A DNA stretch of 64,000 nucleotides from the NCBI GenBank assembly GCA_035555315.1, contig DATMGU010000073.1:21935-85934 (forward strand), given 5' to 3'. The position numbers and the translations under genes were made by a program. Of this stretch, positions 63,840 through 64,000 are shown piece after piece (position 1 is the first letter of the stretch; the number at the start of each line of letters is the position of its first letter). Source of the DNA: DATMGU01 sp035555315 (GTDB taxonomy: Bacteria > Pseudomonadota > Alphaproteobacteria > ATCC43930 > CGMCC-115725). The notes under the pieces were generated by a model. That model saw only the letters and a program-made list of their open reading frames with translations. It searched no databases and was not told the DNA's origin.

Positions 63840-64000
63840 CAGTCGAGATCCGGCACATGCGAGGCCAAGGCGGAAAGGCGCGGCGGCTCGAAATCGATAT
63901 CCGCGCTGGCGGGGTCGGCTATGGCGGCCAGCAGGCTGACACCAGGGCCGGCACCGGCCTGCCGGCGCCAGTCGTCATACCGCTGCAACACGAAGGCCGG
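63839..64000 (-). CDS. Antitoxin of the VapC pair (Phd/YefM-like), N-terminus beyond window edge
   Basis: The last ~53 codons of the gene before vapC. The visible part includes FVLQRYDDWRRQAG and ends LASHVPDLD with a TGA overlapping the vapC ATG. The FVLQ..DDW segment followed by an acidic, extended tail fits the toxin-binding end of Phd/YefM-type antitoxins paired with FitB-like VapC. Family is tentative because the DNA-binding part is outside the window. Confidence 0.65.
   Translation of the reverse strand, partial: PAFVLQRYDDWRRQAGAGPGVSLLAAIADPASADIDFEPPRLSALASHVPDLD

Overview
The window is a high-GC, densely packed bacterial chromosome segment. Gene content suggests an alphaproteobacterium, probably Rhodospirillales-like: a complete kdp potassium locus, the phnF/phnGHIJKLM carbon-phosphorus lyase set with its DUF1045 partner, pyruvate phosphate dikinase beside a two-subunit glycyl-tRNA synthetase, DUF1737 and DUF2934 proteins, and long strings of genes overlapping by ATGA or TGATG. 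This placement is inferred from gene content and style; there is no rRNA or other marker in the window. I saw no tRNA, rRNA, CRISPR array or complete insertion sequence.

Layout. 1-7.1 kb (minus): a truncated hydratase, a DUF2934 protein, then a translationally coupled operon of two oligopeptide-type ABC permeases, two ATPases, a LysE exporter and a GH13 alpha-glucosidase, with no binding protein. 7.2-12.3 kb: DUF1737, the 5-oxoprolinase genes (pxpA divergent from pxpBC), an MFS exporter and a 5'-truncated FUSC gene. 12.3-20.9 kb: a Tat-exported cell-wall amidase, then phnF divergent from phnGHIJKLM, followed by a 2H-phosphoesterase (DUF1045). 20.9-32 kb: a small secreted protein, a thiolase, pyrC, a MocR regulator divergent from a PPOX-family flavoprotein, an MFS carrier, a glycosyltransferase/asparagine-synthetase pair, ygfZ and a membrane cyclic-nucleotide-binding protein. 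32-39.4 kb: ppdK, glyS, glyQ and two uncharacterised proteins.

39.4-45 kb is the accessory part: a DUF5677 protein, a higBA scar abutting an intact hicAB pair with two palindromic operators, and a ~2.9 kb stretch between two 96-bp direct repeats. That stretch carries an AT-rich orphan gene, a GIY-YIG protein, a small protein made of four 23-residue repeats, a C-terminally membrane-anchored protein and a VOC protein. This is the least explained and most interesting region.

45-55 kb: RidA and the kdp locus (a 27-codon membrane ORF, kdpF, A, B, C, D, E on the minus strand), with an outer-membrane barrel gene divergent from it. 55-62.7 kb: a BLUF photoreceptor and a NitT/TauT-type ABC importer followed by an IlvD/Edd dehydratase, a beta-hydroxyacid dehydrogenase and an SDR, which together look like uptake and catabolism of one organic acid or related compound. 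62.7-64 kb: a Uma2 protein and a VapC toxin with its antitoxin cut by the right edge.

Most large open frames antisense to these genes are GC-driven shadows and were left out.
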